A DNA stretch of 64,000 bases from Prochlorococcus marinus XMU1402 (GTDB lineage Bacteria; Cyanobacteriota; Cyanobacteriia; PCC-6307; Cyanobiaceae). Of the stretch, positions 10,320-19,011 are shown piece by piece (positions within the stretch are counted from its first letter, which is position 1; the number at the start of each line of letters is the position of its first letter). The notes beneath the pieces are model-generated. The model saw only the letters and a list, made by a program, of their open reading frames with translations, had not been told where the DNA came from and searched no databases. The stretch covers positions 1-64,000 of the forward strand of contig NZ_JAAORD010000001.1 in NCBI RefSeq assembly GCF_017696205.1, written 5' to 3'. A program made the position numbers and the translations under genes.

Positions 10320-11054
10320 TTGGTTGAATCTAGTCAAAATCAAGATTCGAACTTAGGATCTAGGCTCCAACAGGATCTAAAAAATGATCTTATTGCGGGA
10401 TTGTTAGTTGTTATACCTTTAGCAACAACTATCTGGCTATCATCATTAGTTAGTAAATTTGTATTAACATTAGTTACTTCCGTTCCTAAGCAGTTAAATC
10501 CTTTTATTACTTTAAATCCTTTATTACAAGATCTAATTAATCTTACTTTAGGTTTAACTGTTCCTTTATTAGCTATTTTACTTATAGGTTTAATGGCGAG
10601 AAATTTTGTAGGGAGATGGTTGTTAGAATTCGGTGAAGGAACTTTATCAAAAATTCCTGTTGCAGGTGCAGTTTATAAAACTCTTAAACAATTACTTGAA
10701 ACTTTTTTAAGTAATAAATCTAATCGATTTAGAAGAGTTGTTTTAGTTGAATACCCTCGTGAAGGACTTTATAGCGTTGGGTTTGTAACTGGTAATGTGG
10801 GACCCTCCCTTCAGCCGGAATTGGATGAAACGTTGTTAAGTGTTTTTATTCCTACAGCACCTAACCCAACTACTGGTTGGTATACCTTGGTTCCTGAGTC
10901 TTCTGTTAAGGATTTGGATATTACTGTTGAAGATGCTTTTAGAACAATAATTTCGGCTGGAATAGTTAATCCAGATGAGAAAAATAACACTACAAACCCA
11001 ACATTTTCAAAATTATTTTCTCAATTGCGTGCCTCTACTAATACTTCTTCTTAA
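10320..11054 (+). CDS. DUF502 family integral membrane protein
   Basis: The 244-aa protein starts at TTG and has two strong membrane segments, DLIAGLLVVIPLATTIWLSSL near residue 25 and LINLTLGLTVPLLAILLIGL near 80. These are followed by GRWLLEFGEGTLSKIPVAGAVYKTLKQLLETF, and later SVFIPTAPNPTTGWYTLVPESSV, all characteristic of the DUF502 family found across cyanobacteria, plants (COV-like) and proteobacteria. The biochemical role is unknown. Its stop touches the next gene, nusB, so the two are probably co-translated. Confidence 0.88.
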   Translation: MVESSQNQDSNLGSRLQQDLKNDLIAGLLVVIPLATTIWLSSLVSKFVLTLVTSVPKQLNPFITLNPLLQDLINLTLGLTVPLLAILLIGLMARNFVGRWLLEFGEGTLSKIPVAGAVYKTLKQLLETFLSNKSNRFRRVVLVEYPREGLYSVGFVTGNVGPSLQPELDETLLSVFIPTAPNPTTGWYTLVPESSVKDLDITVEDAFRTIISAGIVNPDEKNNTTNPTFSKLFSQLRASTNTSS

Positions 11055-11057
11055 TTG

Positions 11058-11687
11058 ATGAATAATAATAGATCTCTCTCTAGAGAATTATCTTTGATTT
11101 CATTAGGCCTGATAAAAGATAAAGGTGATTTCAAATTAAATAAACTTCAAGTAGAGGAAATTTTTGAATCTGCTTTGGATTCTCTAGTTAATCACTGTAG
11201 AGATGAATTAGATACTTGTGAAGTAGAGTTAGAAAATGCATCACAAAAAATATTAGAAAGTGAATTGCATGAAGGGGTTAATTCTTCTTTTGCAGATGTT
11301 CGTGATGAGTTAAAAAAGTCTTTAAAAAAAATTGAAATTGTTATGAATACACTTTCAGTAACTTTAGACTTTCCAAAATTAATAGTTTCTAGTGGACAAA
11401 TCAATATCAGAGAGGATGTTAAAGAGAGGATAACTAAAATCATTAATAATCTTACTATTATTGATTCTGATATTGATCAAGTAATGGATGGTTGGAGATT
11501 AAAAAGATTGCCAAGAATTGATCGAGATATTTTGCGTTTAGCTTATGTGGATATTAATTATCTGAGCACACCTCTTGCTGTTGCTTGTGATGAGGCGGTA
11601 AATCTAGCCAATAAATATAGTGATATGCAAGGAAGAAAATTTATTAATGGAGTTTTAAGGAGATTACAAACAGCAAAATTGCAATAA
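11058..11687 (+). CDS. nusB: Transcription antitermination factor NusB
   Basis: NusB, with NusE (S10), supports antitermination of rRNA operons. The C-terminal half carries the family core: LPRIDRDILRLAYVDINYL, PLAVACDEAVNLANKYSD and FINGVLRRL near the end. At about 209 aa it is longer than E. coli NusB (139 aa) because of an insertion in the middle, as in other cyanobacterial versions. The ATG at 11058 follows the upstream stop by three bases; a TTG directly before it (11055) could extend it by one residue. ftsY follows after 58 bases. Confidence 0.92.
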   Translation: MNNNRSLSRELSLISLGLIKDKGDFKLNKLQVEEIFESALDSLVNHCRDELDTCEVELENASQKILESELHEGVNSSFADVRDELKKSLKKIEIVMNTLSVTLDFPKLIVSSGQINIREDVKERITKIINNLTIIDSDIDQVMDGWRLKRLPRIDRDILRLAYVDINYLSTPLAVACDEAVNLANKYSDMQGRKFINGVLRRLQTAKLQ

Positions 11688-11745
11688 TTTTTTGATATAA
11701 ATGAATAATATTTTAGAATCCATTAAGTTTTAACTATTCATATAA

Positions 11746-13005
11746 ATGACTAATAATGATCTTGATAATTCTCGAGAGTGGGCAGAACAAGCTTATGCAC
11801 TTTTAAAAAAAAGACAAGAAGAGAAAAAACAAGAATTACAGGATAAGGAAGAGAAAAAACAAGAATTACAGGATAAGGAAGAGAAAAAACAAGAATTACA
11901 GGATAAGGAAGAGAAAAAACAAGGTTTGGTTGATAGTACTAGAACAGAAAATCTTCTTAGTTCTAACAAAACTGTTGAAGAACCTGAGTTGGGAGAATTT
12001 GATGATAATTTTACTTGGTCAGCAATGGTGTTAGCTGCTCAAGGAAAAAAAATAAATCAAATATCTGTAGATGAAATTGATTGGTTAACAAAATTAAGAA
12101 GAGGATTGGAGGAAACCCGAAAAGGATTTGTTACTGAATTATTAGACAAATTAGGAGATGATCCTCTCACACCAGAATCTCTTGATGATTTAGAAACCTT
12201 ACTAATAAGAGCTGATGTTGGTATTGATTCAACTGATAAAGTTATAAGTTCTCTTAGAAAAAAATTAAATGAAGAAGTTGTTGGTGGAGAAGCAGGAATA
12301 AAATTCTTAAAGAAAGAATTAAAATTAATTATCGATAAACCAATAAAAAATTCAGGTACTGATATTTTAGTCCCTCAAAAGGGGAAGTTGAATGTTTGGT
12401 TATTAGTGGGAGTTAATGGTGTTGGTAAAACTACTACTCTAGGAAAATTAGCATATTTGTCATCAAGGAGTAATTATAAAACTTTGATAGCTGCAGCCGA
12501 TACTTTCAGAGCTGCAGCTGTAGAACAATTAAAAGTATGGGGAGAGAGGAGTAATGTTGACGTAATATCAAATCAATCAAAAAATGCTGATCCAGCTGCT
12601 GTAGTCTTTGATGCAATAAATTCTGCAAAAAAAAGAAACGTTGATTTATTGTTGGTTGATACTGCAGGTAGATTGCAAACAAAAAATAATTTGATGGATG
12701 AATTAGCAAAAATAAAAAAGATTATTGATAAAAAAGTCCCAGATGCAATTATTGAATCATTATTAGTGCTAGATGCAAGTCAAGGTCAAAATGGCTTAAA
12801 GCAAGCAAAAAGTTTCGCTAAATCAGCAAATTTAAGCGGAGCAATTATCACTAAATTAGATGGTACTTCTAGAGGGGGAGTCTCTTTGGCCGTGTCTGAA
12901 GAAGTTAATTTACCTATAAGATTTATTGGAGCTGGAGAAGGTATAAAAGATTTGAGACCCTTTAATAGTTATGAATTTGTGGAGGCTTTGCTTGCAGATA
13001 AATAA
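11746..13005 (+). CDS. ftsY: Signal recognition particle receptor FtsY
   Basis: FtsY docks SRP-bound ribosomes at the membrane. The C-terminal NG domain is complete: the P-loop GVNGVGKTTTLGKLA near residue 225, AADTFRAAAVEQLKVW, the DTAGR motif near 305, TKLDGTSRGG near 375 and GAGEGIKDLRPF. The N-terminal acidic/charged domain is short and partly built of tandem ten-residue units (EKKQELQDKE) encoded by an exact 30-bp repeat. The domain normally contacts membrane and translocon and tolerates length change. A perfect A/T palindrome follows the stop. Confidence 0.96.
   Translation: MTNNDLDNSREWAEQAYALLKKRQEEKKQELQDKEEKKQELQDKEEKKQELQDKEEKKQGLVDSTRTENLLSSNKTVEEPELGEFDDNFTWSAMVLAAQGKKINQISVDEIDWLTKLRRGLEETRKGFVTELLDKLGDDPLTPESLDDLETLLIRADVGIDSTDKVISSLRKKLNEEVVGGEAGIKFLKKELKLIIDKPIKNSGTDILVPQKGKLNVWLLVGVNGVGKTTTLGKLAYLSSRSNYKTLIAAADTFRAAAVEQLKVWGERSNVDVISNQSKNADPAAVVFDAINSAKKRNVDLLLVDTAGRLQTKNNLMDELAKIKKIIDKKVPDAIIESLLVLDASQGQNGLKQAKSFAKSANLSGAIITKLDGTSRGGVSLAVSEEVNLPIRFIGAGEGIKDLRPFNSYEFVEALLADK
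11821..11922 (+). repeat. In-frame 30-bp tandem repeat inside ftsY
   Basis: Three identical 30-bp units run head to tail at 11821-11850, 11851-11880 and 11881-11910, followed by the first 12 bases of a fourth (11911-11922). Each unit encodes EKKQELQDKE. The copies show no base differences, so the expansion is recent or kept uniform by slippage. Length is a multiple of three, so copy number can change without breaking the frame. Confidence 0.97.
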
Positions 13006-13012
13006 ATATTTA

Positions 13013-13038
13013 ATTTAATTTTTTTAAAAAAATTAAAT
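13013..13038. terminator. 26-bp perfect A/T palindrome after ftsY
   Basis: The sequence reads the same on both strands over 26 bases, with seven T followed by seven A at the centre (13019-13032) and ATTTAA arms. It sits 8 bases after the ftsY stop and about 35 bases before the next start. As RNA it would fold into a hairpin with U-rich flanks, which could end the ftsY transcript, but it is GC-free and so a weak terminator by the usual rules. Confidence 0.4.
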
Positions 13039-13073
13039 ATAATGATAAAAATTATTGATCTATCAAGTTTGTT

Positions 13074-14417
13074 GTGACAAATAATAAAAAAGAAAAATTA
13101 TTTTCAAACAAATTTATTGAAAAATTTTTGGAAAATGAATCTAACTTATCTTTAAAAAATGAATCCAAGTTTGATGAAATCGCATCTTCATTAGCATATT
13201 ATTTAAAAACTTTTTCTAACATAAATAAATTTCTGGATTATATATGTTTAATTTTAAAACATATCTTTGATGATAAAGTCATATTAATTATCCCTTTAAA
13301 TTATGAGGGCAATATTTGGAATGAAAATATTAAAATTTCTGCTAAAAATGAATGTTTAACCATACAAGAAGAAATTAATACTTTTTTTAATCAATTTCAT
13401 TTTTCTAAAAATTTTAAAATAAAGGAAATTCATAACTTTGAAGATGCTTTAAAAACTAATTTTAAAGAATATAAAATCGAAACTAAAAAAATATTATCTA
13501 GGGGAAAATGTAGAGGATTTATTTTCATTTTTTGCAAAGATATATGTAATCAGTCGATCATTGAAGATAGCAATTTTAATTTTATTCAAAATTGCTTAGC
13601 TGTTGGATTAGAAAATTATTGTTTAATAAAAACAAAGAAAAATCATGAAAATGTAGATAGAGAAATTTCTATCGGTGCAGAAATTCAATCCCAATTACTA
13701 CCAGATTATTGCCCAATTATTTATGGTGTAGACCTAGCTGCACATTGCAGACCAGCGCTCCAGTTAGGAGGAGATTACTATGATTTTATGTGTTTAAAGA
13801 CGAATATTTCAGAAAAAAGAAAGGAAAAAGCTAGATGGGCATTGGTAATAGGTGACGTAATGGGTAAAGGAATTCCAGCTGGTCTTTTAATGACTATGTT
13901 AAGAGGAATGCTACGTGCAGAAGTTCTTACAGGTTTGCCCCCAGATAGAATTTTGCATGATTTGAATCAACTAGCAATAAATGATTTAGATCAATCTCAT
14001 AGATTTGTGACATTATTTTATTCAGATTACGATCCAAGAACTCGAAAATTGAGATTCGCCAATGCAGCACATAACCCACCTTTGTTATGGAAAAATTCAG
14101 ATCAGAAAATTATAAAATTAGATGCAGAAGGATTTGTCCTTGGACTGCAAAATGATGCTGAATATCAATGTGGTGAAATTAAGCTTAATGAAAATGATCT
14201 AGTTTTATACTATACAGATGGAGTAATCGATACTTCTAATTCTCTAGGAGAAAGATTCGATGAGGAAAGGTTAATGAAAACCCTCACAAAATTATGCAAG
14301 CAATCCTACACATCTCAAGAAATCTTAAATAAAATATTCAAGAAATTAGATGACTTTACAGGAGAAAATAGACATTTGGAAGATGACGCATCAATGGTTA
14401 TTTTGCAATTAAATTAG
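13074..14417 (+). CDS. RsbU/SpoIIE-type PP2C serine phosphatase
   Basis: The 447-aa protein (GTG start) ends in a PPM/SpoIIE phosphatase domain: EISIGAEIQSQLLPD near residue 200, LQLGGDYYDF near 230 with a metal-binding Asp, GDVMGKGIPAGLLMTMLRGMLRAE near 260, RFVTLFYSDYDP, FANAAHNPPLL near 320, YYTDGVIDTSNSLGERF, and DDASMVILQL at the end. Such enzymes dephosphorylate anti-sigma antagonists in partner-switching systems. The N-terminal 190 residues may be a degenerate GAF-like sensor, but I cannot place its ligand. No anti-sigma or antagonist gene is adjacent. Confidence 0.88.
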   Translation: MTNNKKEKLFSNKFIEKFLENESNLSLKNESKFDEIASSLAYYLKTFSNINKFLDYICLILKHIFDDKVILIIPLNYEGNIWNENIKISAKNECLTIQEEINTFFNQFHFSKNFKIKEIHNFEDALKTNFKEYKIETKKILSRGKCRGFIFIFCKDICNQSIIEDSNFNFIQNCLAVGLENYCLIKTKKNHENVDREISIGAEIQSQLLPDYCPIIYGVDLAAHCRPALQLGGDYYDFMCLKTNISEKRKEKARWALVIGDVMGKGIPAGLLMTMLRGMLRAEVLTGLPPDRILHDLNQLAINDLDQSHRFVTLFYSDYDPRTRKLRFANAAHNPPLLWKNSDQKIIKLDAEGFVLGLQNDAEYQCGEIKLNENDLVLYYTDGVIDTSNSLGERFDEERLMKTLTKLCKQSYTSQEILNKIFKKLDDFTGENRHLEDDASMVILQLN

Positions 14418-14482
14418 ATATTTTTTGTCACCTATATAAAAAAATGCTTTATTAGAGATATCTAGAGTTACTCTTTAATAAT

Positions 14483-15862
14483 ATGGCAAAAGTTTGGAGT
14501 AAAAGGTTTGATAATGCACTTAACCCATTTATCGAAAAGTTTAATGCTTCAATTGGTTTTGATAGGAAGCTTATTTTAGAAGATTTAGATTGCTCTATTG
14601 CGCATGCAAAAATGCTTGGCAAAACTCAAGTTTTATCCTCTTCTGAAACTTTGCAAATTATTAATGGTCTAGAGAAAATAAAAGTTGAGTATTTAGAGGG
14701 TAAATTTTCTCCTAATCCTCCTTCTGAAGATATCCACTATTGCATTGAAGAAAAATTAATTAGTTTGATTGGTGAAACTGGAAAAAAACTACATACAGGT
14801 AGAAGTAGAAATGATCAAGTTGGTACAGATATAAGGTTATGGTTGAGAAAAGAGATTGACAATCTTGAAAATTTAATCACTGATTTGCAAAAATCCCTCT
14901 TAAGTCATGCGAAAACTAATATTTATACTTTTATTCCAGGATATACACATATGCAAAGAGCACAACCATTATCTTTAGCTCATCATTTATTGGCTTATTT
15001 AGAAATGCTTCAAAGAGACCGCGAAAGGTTTAAAGAAGTAAGATCTAGAGTGAATATATCTCCATTAGGAGCTGCTGCGTTAGCTGGTACAAAAATAAAA
15101 ATAGATAGGAACTTTACAGCCGCAGAATTGGGTTTTGAAAAGATCTATAAAAATAGTATTGATGCAGTGAGTGATAGGGATTTTTGCATAGAGTTTGCAT
15201 CTGCATCTGCTTTGGTAATGTCTCATTTGAGTAAAATCTCAGAGGAAATAATATTATGGGTTACTGATGAATTTTCTTTTGCAAAATTAACTGACAAATG
15301 TGCTACTGGCAGTAGCTTAATGCCTCAGAAAAAAAATCCAGATGTTCCAGAATTGATAAGAGGTAAAACAGGAAGAGTGTATGGACATCTCCAAGCATTA
15401 TTAACTATGGTTAAAGGGGTACCACTTGCATATAATAAGGATTATCAAGAGGATAAAGAGCCAATATTTGATACTGCAGAGACTATATCTTCTTGCATTA
15501 AAGCAATGACTATTTTAATTAATGAGGGTATAGAATTTAATATTAAAAATTTATCTGATTCAGTAGAAAATGATTTTTCAAATGCTACTGATTTAGCAGA
15601 TTATTTGGTTGGGAAACAGGTACCGTTCAGGACTGCCTATCAAGTGGTGGGAGAAATTGTTAAATATTGTTTGGAGAAAAAAATCTTATTTAAAAATCTT
15701 AAAATTGATGAATTTAAAAAATTTCATCCTAAATTCGAGGAGGATGTTTTTGCCGATCTTGAACCTTTTAATGTTGTTAAATCTAGAACTAGTGAGGGTG
15801 GAACAGGTTTTTCTCAAGTAGAAAAAGAGGTAAATAATTGGCAGAAAAAATTGTTACTTTGA
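14483..15862 (+). CDS. argH: Argininosuccinate lyase
   Basis: ArgH splits argininosuccinate into arginine and fumarate, the last step of arginine synthesis. The 459-aa protein is typical of the fumarase/aspartase superfamily: [18 protein letters not shown] near residue 110, [10 protein letters not shown] near 155, SDRDFCIEF near 230, and the signature [23 protein letters not shown] near 275 that covers the catalytic serine loop. argJ of the same pathway lies much further right (55.6 kb), so the pathway is scattered. Confidence 0.96.
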   Translation: MAKVWSKRFDNALNPFIEKFNASIGFDRKLILEDLDCSIAHAKMLGKTQVLSSSETLQIINGLEKIKVEYLEGKFSPNPPSEDIHYCIEEKLISLIGETGKKLHTGRSRNDQVGTDIRLWLRKEIDNLENLITDLQKSLLSHAKTNIYTFIPGYTHMQRAQPLSLAHHLLAYLEMLQRDRERFKEVRSRVNISPLGAAALAGTKIKIDRNFTAAELGFEKIYKNSIDAVSDRDFCIEFASASALVMSHLSKISEEIILWVTDEFSFAKLTDKCATGSSLMPQKKNPDVPELIRGKTGRVYGHLQALLTMVKGVPLAYNKDYQEDKEPIFDTAETISSCIKAMTILINEGIEFNIKNLSDSVENDFSNATDLADYLVGKQVPFRTAYQVVGEIVKYCLEKKILFKNLKIDEFKKFHPKFEEDVFADLEPFNVVKSRTSEGGTGFSQVEKEVNNWQKKLLL

Positions 15863-15976
15863 ATCTAAATTATTTTTCTACAACAAGGGTATGCTTTGAA
15901 GTAGAATAACTAAGTAAAGTTATGGGACTACTTATTGTAGTTTTTTTAATTAGCTAAATTTCTTTTTGAGTTTAAA

Positions 15977-16678
15977 GTGAGTATTTTTGTTGGTAATTTG
16001 CCTTTCCGCGCAGAGCGTGAAGATGTTATACAGTTATTTGCCCCTTTTGGTGAAGTTGTAAATTGTTCTCTTCCTCTCGAAAGAGATACAGGGAGAAAAA
16101 GAGGATTTGCATTTGTTGAGATGGCAGATGAATCAATAGAGTCAACAGCTATTGATGGTTTGCAAGGTACGGAGCTAATGGGTAGGCCACTAAGAATTAA
16201 TAAGGCTGAGCCAAGAGGTGCTGGCGGTTCTCGCCGAGGAGGAAGAGGCGGTTACGGTGGCGGTAATAATGGCGGCGGTTACGGTGGCGGTAATAATGGC
16301 GGCGGTGGCTACAGTGGTTACGGTGGCGGTAATAATGGCGGCAGTGGCTACAGTGGTTACGGTGGCGGTAATAACGGCGGTGGTTACGGTGGTGGTAATA
16401 ATGGCGGCGGTGGCTACAGTGGTTACGGTGGCGGTAATAACGGCGGTGGTTACGGTGGTTACGGTGGCGGTAATAACGGCGGTGGTTACGGTGGTTACGG
16501 TGGCGGTAATTCTGAAGCCAATAATAATACCTCTTACACTAATAAATCCTCAGGAGCAGAAGGTTGGGAAGATAGAAGTTATGGAAATTCTTCGGAAACT
16601 TCTGAATATGAAAGTGGTAGGAGCAGGAGAAAAAGGGGAGTTAGTAATGAGAATAATGCTTCAAACGGGGAAAATTAG
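15977..16678 (+). CDS. RRM-type RNA-binding protein with long glycine-rich tail
   Basis: The 233-aa protein (GTG start) has one N-terminal RNA-recognition motif: RNP2 IFVGNL at residues 3-8 and RNP1 KRGFAFVEM near 41, with the intervening strands intact. Cyanobacterial Rbp proteins of this kind bind RNA and are often cold-responsive. From about residue 85 a GGRGGYGGGNNGGG tract extends for some 90 residues in near-repeats of YGGGNNGG, ending in a basic RSRRKRG patch. The tail is unusually long and, by its GC-rich codons, stands out from the AT-rich surroundings. The stop overlaps the convergent dus gene by four bases. Confidence 0.93.
   Translation: MSIFVGNLPFRAEREDVIQLFAPFGEVVNCSLPLERDTGRKRGFAFVEMADESIESTAIDGLQGTELMGRPLRINKAEPRGAGGSRRGGRGGYGGGNNGGGYGGGNNGGGGYSGYGGGNNGGSGYSGYGGGNNGGGYGGGNNGGGGYSGYGGGNNGGGYGGYGGGNNGGGYGGYGGGNSEANNNTSYTNKSSGAEGWEDRSYGNSSETSEYESGRSRRKRGVSNENNASNGEN
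16247..16508 (+). repeat. Imperfect tandem repeat coding for YGGGNNGG units
   Basis: The segment is built from variants of GGTTACGGTGGCGGTAATAA in units of roughly 24-50 bases, some with an inserted SGYSG or GYGGY step. The near identity between units, at much higher GC than the rest of the window, indicates recent duplication inside the gene. Frame is kept throughout. Confidence 0.92.
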
Positions 16679-17679
16679 TAACCCATTTCTTCAAGGTCAG
16701 TAGTTTTTTTCATTAGATATTTAATATCCAATTCTTTTTTTATAGATTTATCAGAAATTTGATTCCTCCAAATCTTAGCTTTTGGAATACCCTCAACAAG
16801 ATTTATGAGATGTTTGCAAATATCCCAAGATTTTCCTCCTTTACTTAAATGTTCTTCTATGTAGGGAATTAAAGAATATATAATTTTCGAGGCTGATTTG
16901 GGTTTGGTATTGATCCCATAAACTTTTTGATCAATTTCAGACCATCTCATGGGATGTTTATATATTGATCGACCAACCATAACACCATCGAAAATATTTA
17001 GGGCTTCTAACGATTCATCGATATTTGAGAAACCACCATTGATTTCTATTAATAATTCTTGATTTAATTTTTTTAATTTTTTTACAATATCGTATTTAAG
17101 AGGAGGAACAGTTCTGTTTTGTTTTGGATTTAAACCTTTTAATATAGCTTTCCTTGCATGGACTGTAAATCTGTCTGCACCAGCATTTGCGATACATTTT
17201 ACAAAATTATTCAAATTCATAAAACTATCATGGTTGTCTACACCGATTCTGTGTTTAATAGTTACCGGTATGCTGCAGTTATTTTTGAGGGATTCTATGC
17301 ATTTTGCAACTTTTTGAGGATCTTTCATAAGCGAAGCGCCAAAATTCCCGGAACAGACTCTTGGACTTGGACAGCCAACATTAAAGTTTATTTCGTCATA
17401 CCCCCAATCTTGTGCCATTTGAGCAGCCTCTTTAAGAATTTTAGGATCGTCCCCACCAAATTGAATAGATATCGGATGTTCATCGTTATTAAAATCTAGA
17501 AAATTTTCTTTTTTATTAGTATGAACTAAACTTTGGGCTACAATCATTTCTGTATACAAGAGAGCTTCAGAACTTATTTTTCTCATTATCATTCTGAAAT
17601 GTTTATCAGTACAATCCATCATTGGAGCAATACTTAATTTATGAATATTTTTCGTAGAATTAGGAAGGTAAAAATTCAT
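16675..17679 (-). CDS. dusA: tRNA-dihydrouridine synthase (DusA-like)
   Basis: Dus enzymes reduce uridines in the D-loop of tRNA with FMN and NADPH. The 334-aa protein shows SIAPMMDCTDKHFR near residue 17, LYTEMIVA, IQFGGDDPKILKEAA near 73, NFNVGCPSPRVCSGNFGASLMKDP with the catalytic cysteine near 107, TIKHRIGVD near 142, VHARKA near 175 and EINGGF near 215. The D-N-x-D-S/H pattern and overall length point to the DusA branch. It converges on the RRM gene. Confidence 0.93.
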   Translation of the reverse strand: MNFYLPNSTKNIHKLSIAPMMDCTDKHFRMIMRKISSEALLYTEMIVAQSLVHTNKKENFLDFNNDEHPISIQFGGDDPKILKEAAQMAQDWGYDEINFNVGCPSPRVCSGNFGASLMKDPQKVAKCIESLKNNCSIPVTIKHRIGVDNHDSFMNLNNFVKCIANAGADRFTVHARKAILKGLNPKQNRTVPPLKYDIVKKLKKLNQELLIEINGGFSNIDESLEALNIFDGVMVGRSIYKHPMRWSEIDQKVYGINTKPKSASKIIYSLIPYIEEHLSKGGKSWDICKHLINLVEGIPKAKIWRNQISDKSIKKELDIKYLMKKTTDLEEMGY

Positions 17680-17705
17680 TACTTTTTATATCTGATTTAA
17701 ATAAT

Positions 17706-18200
17706 ATGAATCAATTTCTTACAAGAAGGTATTTTATTCTAATTCCTATTATGTCATTCTTAAATATAATCTATAAGCCTATGAAAGTTTTAGCTTCTTC
17801 AATCAATTCTAAAAAAGAGTGGAATTTATCAAAAGAAGAATGGAAATCTCGGCTTAGTCCAGATTCTTATTATATTTTGAGGGAGGAAGGGACTGAAAGA
17901 GCTTTTAGTAGTCCACTAAATAATGAAAAAAGAGAAGGAGTTTTTCATTGTGCAGGATGTGATTTGGCGCTTTTCCCCTCAGATAAAAAGTATGATAGTG
18001 GCACAGGATGGCCAAGTTTTTGGGATTCAATTGAAGGTTCAGTTGAAACAAAGGTTGATTTCAAGTTAATTGTTCCAAGAACAGAATATCATTGTTCTAG
18101 ATGTGGTGGTCATCAAGGCCATGTCTTTAATGATGGTCCAGCTCCAACAGGCAAAAGATACTGCAATAATGGCCTTGCATTAAGGTTTGTTCCTGATTAA
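17706..18200 (+). CDS. msrB: Peptide-methionine (R)-S-oxide reductase, probably exported
   Basis: MsrB repairs oxidised methionine (R isomer) in proteins. The domain has two zinc CxxC pairs (HCAGC near residue 81, YHCSRC near 130), DSGTGWPSFWDSIEG near 100, and the catalytic RYCNNGLALRF near the end. Before the domain there is a roughly 30-residue leader, MNQFLTRRYFILIPIMSF, with an arginine pair and a hydrophobic run, which looks like a Tat-type or Sec signal or anchor. That would put repair outside the cytoplasm (inference). It is divergent from dus, with 26 bases between the starts. Confidence 0.92.
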   Translation: MNQFLTRRYFILIPIMSFLNIIYKPMKVLASSINSKKEWNLSKEEWKSRLSPDSYYILREEGTERAFSSPLNNEKREGVFHCAGCDLALFPSDKKYDSGTGWPSFWDSIEGSVETKVDFKLIVPRTEYHCSRCGGHQGHVFNDGPAPTGKRYCNNGLALRFVPD

Positions 18201-18206
18201 ATTTTG

Positions 18207-18220
18207 TGCGGCCTTCCGCA
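18207..18220 (+). terminator. Short GC hairpin after msrB
   Basis: TGCGG-CCTT-CCGCA forms a perfect 5-bp stem with a 4-base loop, six bases after the msrB stop, followed by ACTTGTTTTG. GC-rich hairpins are rare in this sequence, so it is a plausible transcript end although the T-run is interrupted. Confidence 0.5.
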
Positions 18221-18274
18221 ACTTGTTTTGTGGATCATTTTAATAGAAAATAGTCTTATTAAATTTTTAGAAAA

Positions 18275-18982
18275 ATGATTGAAAATCAATCAAACAGTAT
18301 TGATAATAAAGAAAATGATATTTCTGATCATGAGGATGCTTCATCTTCAGAAAATCCAATAATTGAAAATCATGAATCATCATCTCAAAACACAGAAGAA
18401 ATAAATACCGAAGAATTAAAAAATTCTATTTCTAATAATGATGCAAGGTTAGAACAATTAGAAAAAGAGCATGAAACTTTAAAAAATCAATATATAAGAA
18501 TTTCAGCAGATTTTGATAATTTTAGAAAAAGGCAATCTAGAGACCAAGATGATTTAAAAATTCAACTTGTTTCAAAGACTTTAACCGCAATACTCCCTAT
18601 TGTCGATAATTTTGAGAGAGCGAGACAACAACTTAAACCAGAAAGTGAAGAAGCTCAAGCTCTTCATAGAAGTTATCAAGGATTATATAAACAATTAGTA
18701 GAGGTTTTAAAGCAACAAGGAGTTGCACCAATGAGAGTTGTTGGTCAGCAATTCGATCCTAATTTACATGAAGCTGTATTAAGAGAGCCGAGTGAAGAGT
18801 TTAAGGAAGATTTTGTCGTAGAAGAATTGCAGCGTGGATACCATTTAGATGGTAAGGTTTTGAGACATGCTTTGGTTAAAGTATCCATGGGACCTGGCAA
18901 ACAAATTTCACAAGAGGAAGTAGAAAAGGATACAGTTGAAGTGGATATAGATTCAGAGGTAAATACTTCTGATGAATTATAA
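18275..18982 (+). CDS. grpE: Nucleotide exchange factor GrpE
   Basis: GrpE releases ADP from DnaK. After an acidic, disordered N-terminal 65 residues, the long dimer helix follows ([32 protein letters not shown]), then the head domain with [33 protein letters not shown] and [17 protein letters not shown]. Length 235 aa is usual for cyanobacteria. It is 29 bases upstream of dnaJ. No dnaK is next to it in this window. Confidence 0.95.
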   Translation: MIENQSNSIDNKENDISDHEDASSSENPIIENHESSSQNTEEINTEELKNSISNNDARLEQLEKEHETLKNQYIRISADFDNFRKRQSRDQDDLKIQLVSKTLTAILPIVDNFERARQQLKPESEEAQALHRSYQGLYKQLVEVLKQQGVAPMRVVGQQFDPNLHEAVLREPSEEFKEDFVVEELQRGYHLDGKVLRHALVKVSMGPGKQISQEEVEKDTVEVDIDSEVNTSDEL

Positions 18983-19011
18983 ATTCCAAATTTTTACTTG
19001 AGTATTATTTA

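Noticed and set aside
16218..16703. 161-codon frame overlapping the RRM gene in another frame.
   Set aside because: It is the frame-shifted reading of the glycine repeat (long Val/Ala/Thr runs) and not a gene.
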